Shown here piece by piece: positions 62,739 through 64,000 of a DNA stretch of 64,000 bases. Numbering within the stretch: the first letter of the stretch is position 1; each line of letters begins with the position of its first letter. Position numbers and translations under genes: made by a program. This DNA is from Alphaproteobacteria bacterium (GTDB lineage Bacteria > Pseudomonadota > Alphaproteobacteria > Rhodospirillales > WMHbin7), in the NCBI GenBank assembly GCA_015231795.1, contig JADGAX010000007.1, positions 62,001 to 126,000 of the forward strand. The letters run 5' to 3'. The notes under the pieces are model-generated. The model searched no databases, was not told the origin of the DNA, and saw nothing but the letters and a program-made list of their open reading frames with translations.

Positions 62739-64000
62739 CTAGCTCTTGACGAGGGAGGGTCTGGATTGGCTCAAATGAAGGGCGATGGATTTCGCCAATC
62801 CATCTTGCCGCCAGTCCTCAATGCTGCGCGCGTAGCGCCTGCGCCAATTCGGATGCTCGGCCACCGTTCCCGGCAGATTCATCGGCTCTTCTTGAAGCAG
62901 CATATCTTCAAACTGGGCCATCATGACCTGGGTGGGGGATTCGCACAGATAGCGATGCACGCCAAGGCATAATTGGCCAGCCAATTCCTGGTCGAGATGG
63001 CCGTCGGCGGGAAAGATGGGGTCGATGCAGCCCAGTTCCGAAAGCGCCCAGACAAGGCGCTGGCGGTCTTCGTGGCGGCCATGGCGTTCATGGCCCGCCG
63101 TCTCTGGTTTGGGATACAGGCGAAGCTGTTCGCGCCAGTCAAGGTCGCGCCCCTTCCACCAGCCCGCCAGCGGGGCCAGATCGTGCGTGCCCGCCGTGAC
63201 CAGGGCCTGCGCGTCGATTTCATGCGGGCGTTTGAACTGGCCGTCATGGCGGCGTTCGAAGGGCAGCAGGCGATAGGCGAACAGTCCTTCGGCCCTCATG
63301 CGCTCGCGAAAGCCGTCGGGGACCGTTCCCAGATCCTCGCCGATCACCAAGCACTTGGCGCGTTGGCTTTCAAGCGCCAGCACGGCGAACAGGGCGTCGG
63401 CGGGCATGCGCACATAGGCGCCCTGATCGGCGTCGTTACCCTCCGGCACCCAGTAAAGCCGGACTAGCGACATGGCGTGATCGAGCCGCATGGCGCCCGC
63501 ATGACGCATATTGGCGCGCAGAACCTGCGCGAAGGGGGCATAGCCAAGCTCGTCGAGAGCGACCGGATTGAAAGGCGACAGGCCCCAATCCTGGCCTTTC
63601 AGATTCAAGGGGTCGGGTGGGGCGCCGACGCCGATGCCCAGGGCCAGCGCGTCTTGCAAGGACCAGGCTTCGCCGCTGTCGCCGGGAATGCCGACCCCCA
63701 GGTCGCGATACAGGCCAATCGCCATGCCATGCTTGCGGGCGGCAGCTTCCGCTGCACCCAGTTGCCGGTCGGCCAGATATTCCAGATATTGGAAGAACAA
63801 GATCCGTCGCTCATGTTCCATGGCGAAATGCGCCACGTCCGGCGAATTCGGGCTGCGGAAACCTTCAGGCCAGCGTCGCCACCAGCCCATCTCGGGCGCT
63901 TGCTTCTGGAAATGCTCCTGCAGGGCCTGGAAGCGGGCGAAACGTTCAAGCGAAGCGCCTTGCTCACGCACATAGGCCAGAAAATCCCGGCCCCGTTCCG
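62739..64000 (-). CDS. malQ: 4-alpha-glucanotransferase, C-terminal part (5' end outside window)
   Basis: The reading frame is open to the right edge, so the N-terminal part is missing; ~420 residues are visible. GH77 signatures include PLNLKGQDWGLSPFNP, GAMRLDHAMSLVRLYWVPEG (nucleophile Asp region), LVIGEDLGTVPDGFRERM (acid/base Glu) and GTHDLAPLAGWW. The enzyme transfers maltodextrin segments in glycogen or starch metabolism. The GTG at 63971 is merely an internal codon; residues upstream (ERGRDFLAY) continue the protein. Confidence 0.93.
   Translation of the reverse strand, partial: ERGRDFLAYVREQGASLERFARFQALQEHFQKQAPEMGWWRRWPEGFRSPNSPDVAHFAMEHERRILFFQYLEYLADRQLGAAEAAARKHGMAIGLYRDLGVGIPGDSGEAWSLQDALALGIGVGAPPDPLNLKGQDWGLSPFNPVALDELGYAPFAQVLRANMRHAGAMRLDHAMSLVRLYWVPEGNDADQGAYVRMPADALFAVLALESQRAKCLVIGEDLGTVPDGFRERMRAEGLFAYRLLPFERRHDGQFKRPHEIDAQALVTAGTHDLAPLAGWWKGRDLDWREQLRLYPKPETAGHERHGRHEDRQRLVWALSELGCIDPIFPADGHLDQELAGQLCLGVHRYLCESPTQVMMAQFEDMLLQEEPMNLPGTVAEHPNWRRRYARSIEDWRQDGLAKSIALHLSQSRPSLVKS

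Overview
The window looks like chromosome of a GC-rich alphaproteobacterium, most plausibly a Rhodospirillales or magnetospirillum-like lineage. Evidence is the block lptF-lptD-surA-pdxA-rsmA, the DUF6898 and DUF6134 proteins, the msbA/DUF374/waaA/lpxK lipid A block, alphaproteobacterial-style extragenic palindromes, and wall-to-wall genes coupled by 4-nt ATGA overlaps. No rRNA, tRNA, insertion sequence, prophage or CRISPR array was recognised.

Layout. 1-11 kb: the end of a radical SAM gene, a small zinc-ribbon protein, an acyl-CoA dehydrogenase, a DUF6134 secreted protein, a GlcD-like flavoenzyme, then rsmA, pdxA, surA, lptD and lptF, all leftward apart from the first gene. 11-19 kb: cysQ and a Sua5/TsaC enzyme; arfB, gmk and yicC on the opposite strand; a HEPN/MNT toxin-antitoxin pair; a coupled SDR-glycosyltransferase-PIG-L deacetylase operon; panB. 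19-24 kb: a complete five-gene Opp/Dpp-type ABC importer. 24-26 kb: fabD-fabG ending in a terminator. 26-28 kb: a PocR-PAS histidine kinase.

28.3-49.8 kb is the centrepiece: a nearly continuous reductive TCA (rTCA) cycle locus. Operon 1 encodes a soluble fumarate reductase (FrdB, FrdA) plus an HdrC-like protein and ends in a strong terminator. Operon 2 starts with HdrB and continues with 2-oxoglutarate:ferredoxin oxidoreductase KorDABC, HdrA, an MvhD/FlxD-like protein, two FlxB/C-like iron-sulfur proteins, an FlxA-like NAD(P)H/FAD protein, a two-subunit ATP citrate lyase with an unusually long large subunit, and monomeric isocitrate dehydrogenase, then a terminator. AcnB follows in its own unit. 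My inference is that NADH electrons enter through Flx, are bifurcated at HdrA to ferredoxin (for KorDABC) and through HdrCB toward a higher-potential acceptor, perhaps fumarate via FrdAB. Both operons carry the same conserved leader (47/66 identical, no gaps), which suggests a shared operator or structured RNA.

49.9-64 kb: a PCMH-type flavoprotein, a YqhA-family membrane protein and an ArnT/PMT-like membrane glycosyltransferase; then the leftward envelope block lpxK, waaA, DUF374 acyltransferase, msbA, a GT4 glycosyltransferase and an LpxH-like phosphoesterase; a divergent diacylglycerol kinase-like gene; a TldD/PmbA-family gene; and the 3' part of malQ cut by the window edge.
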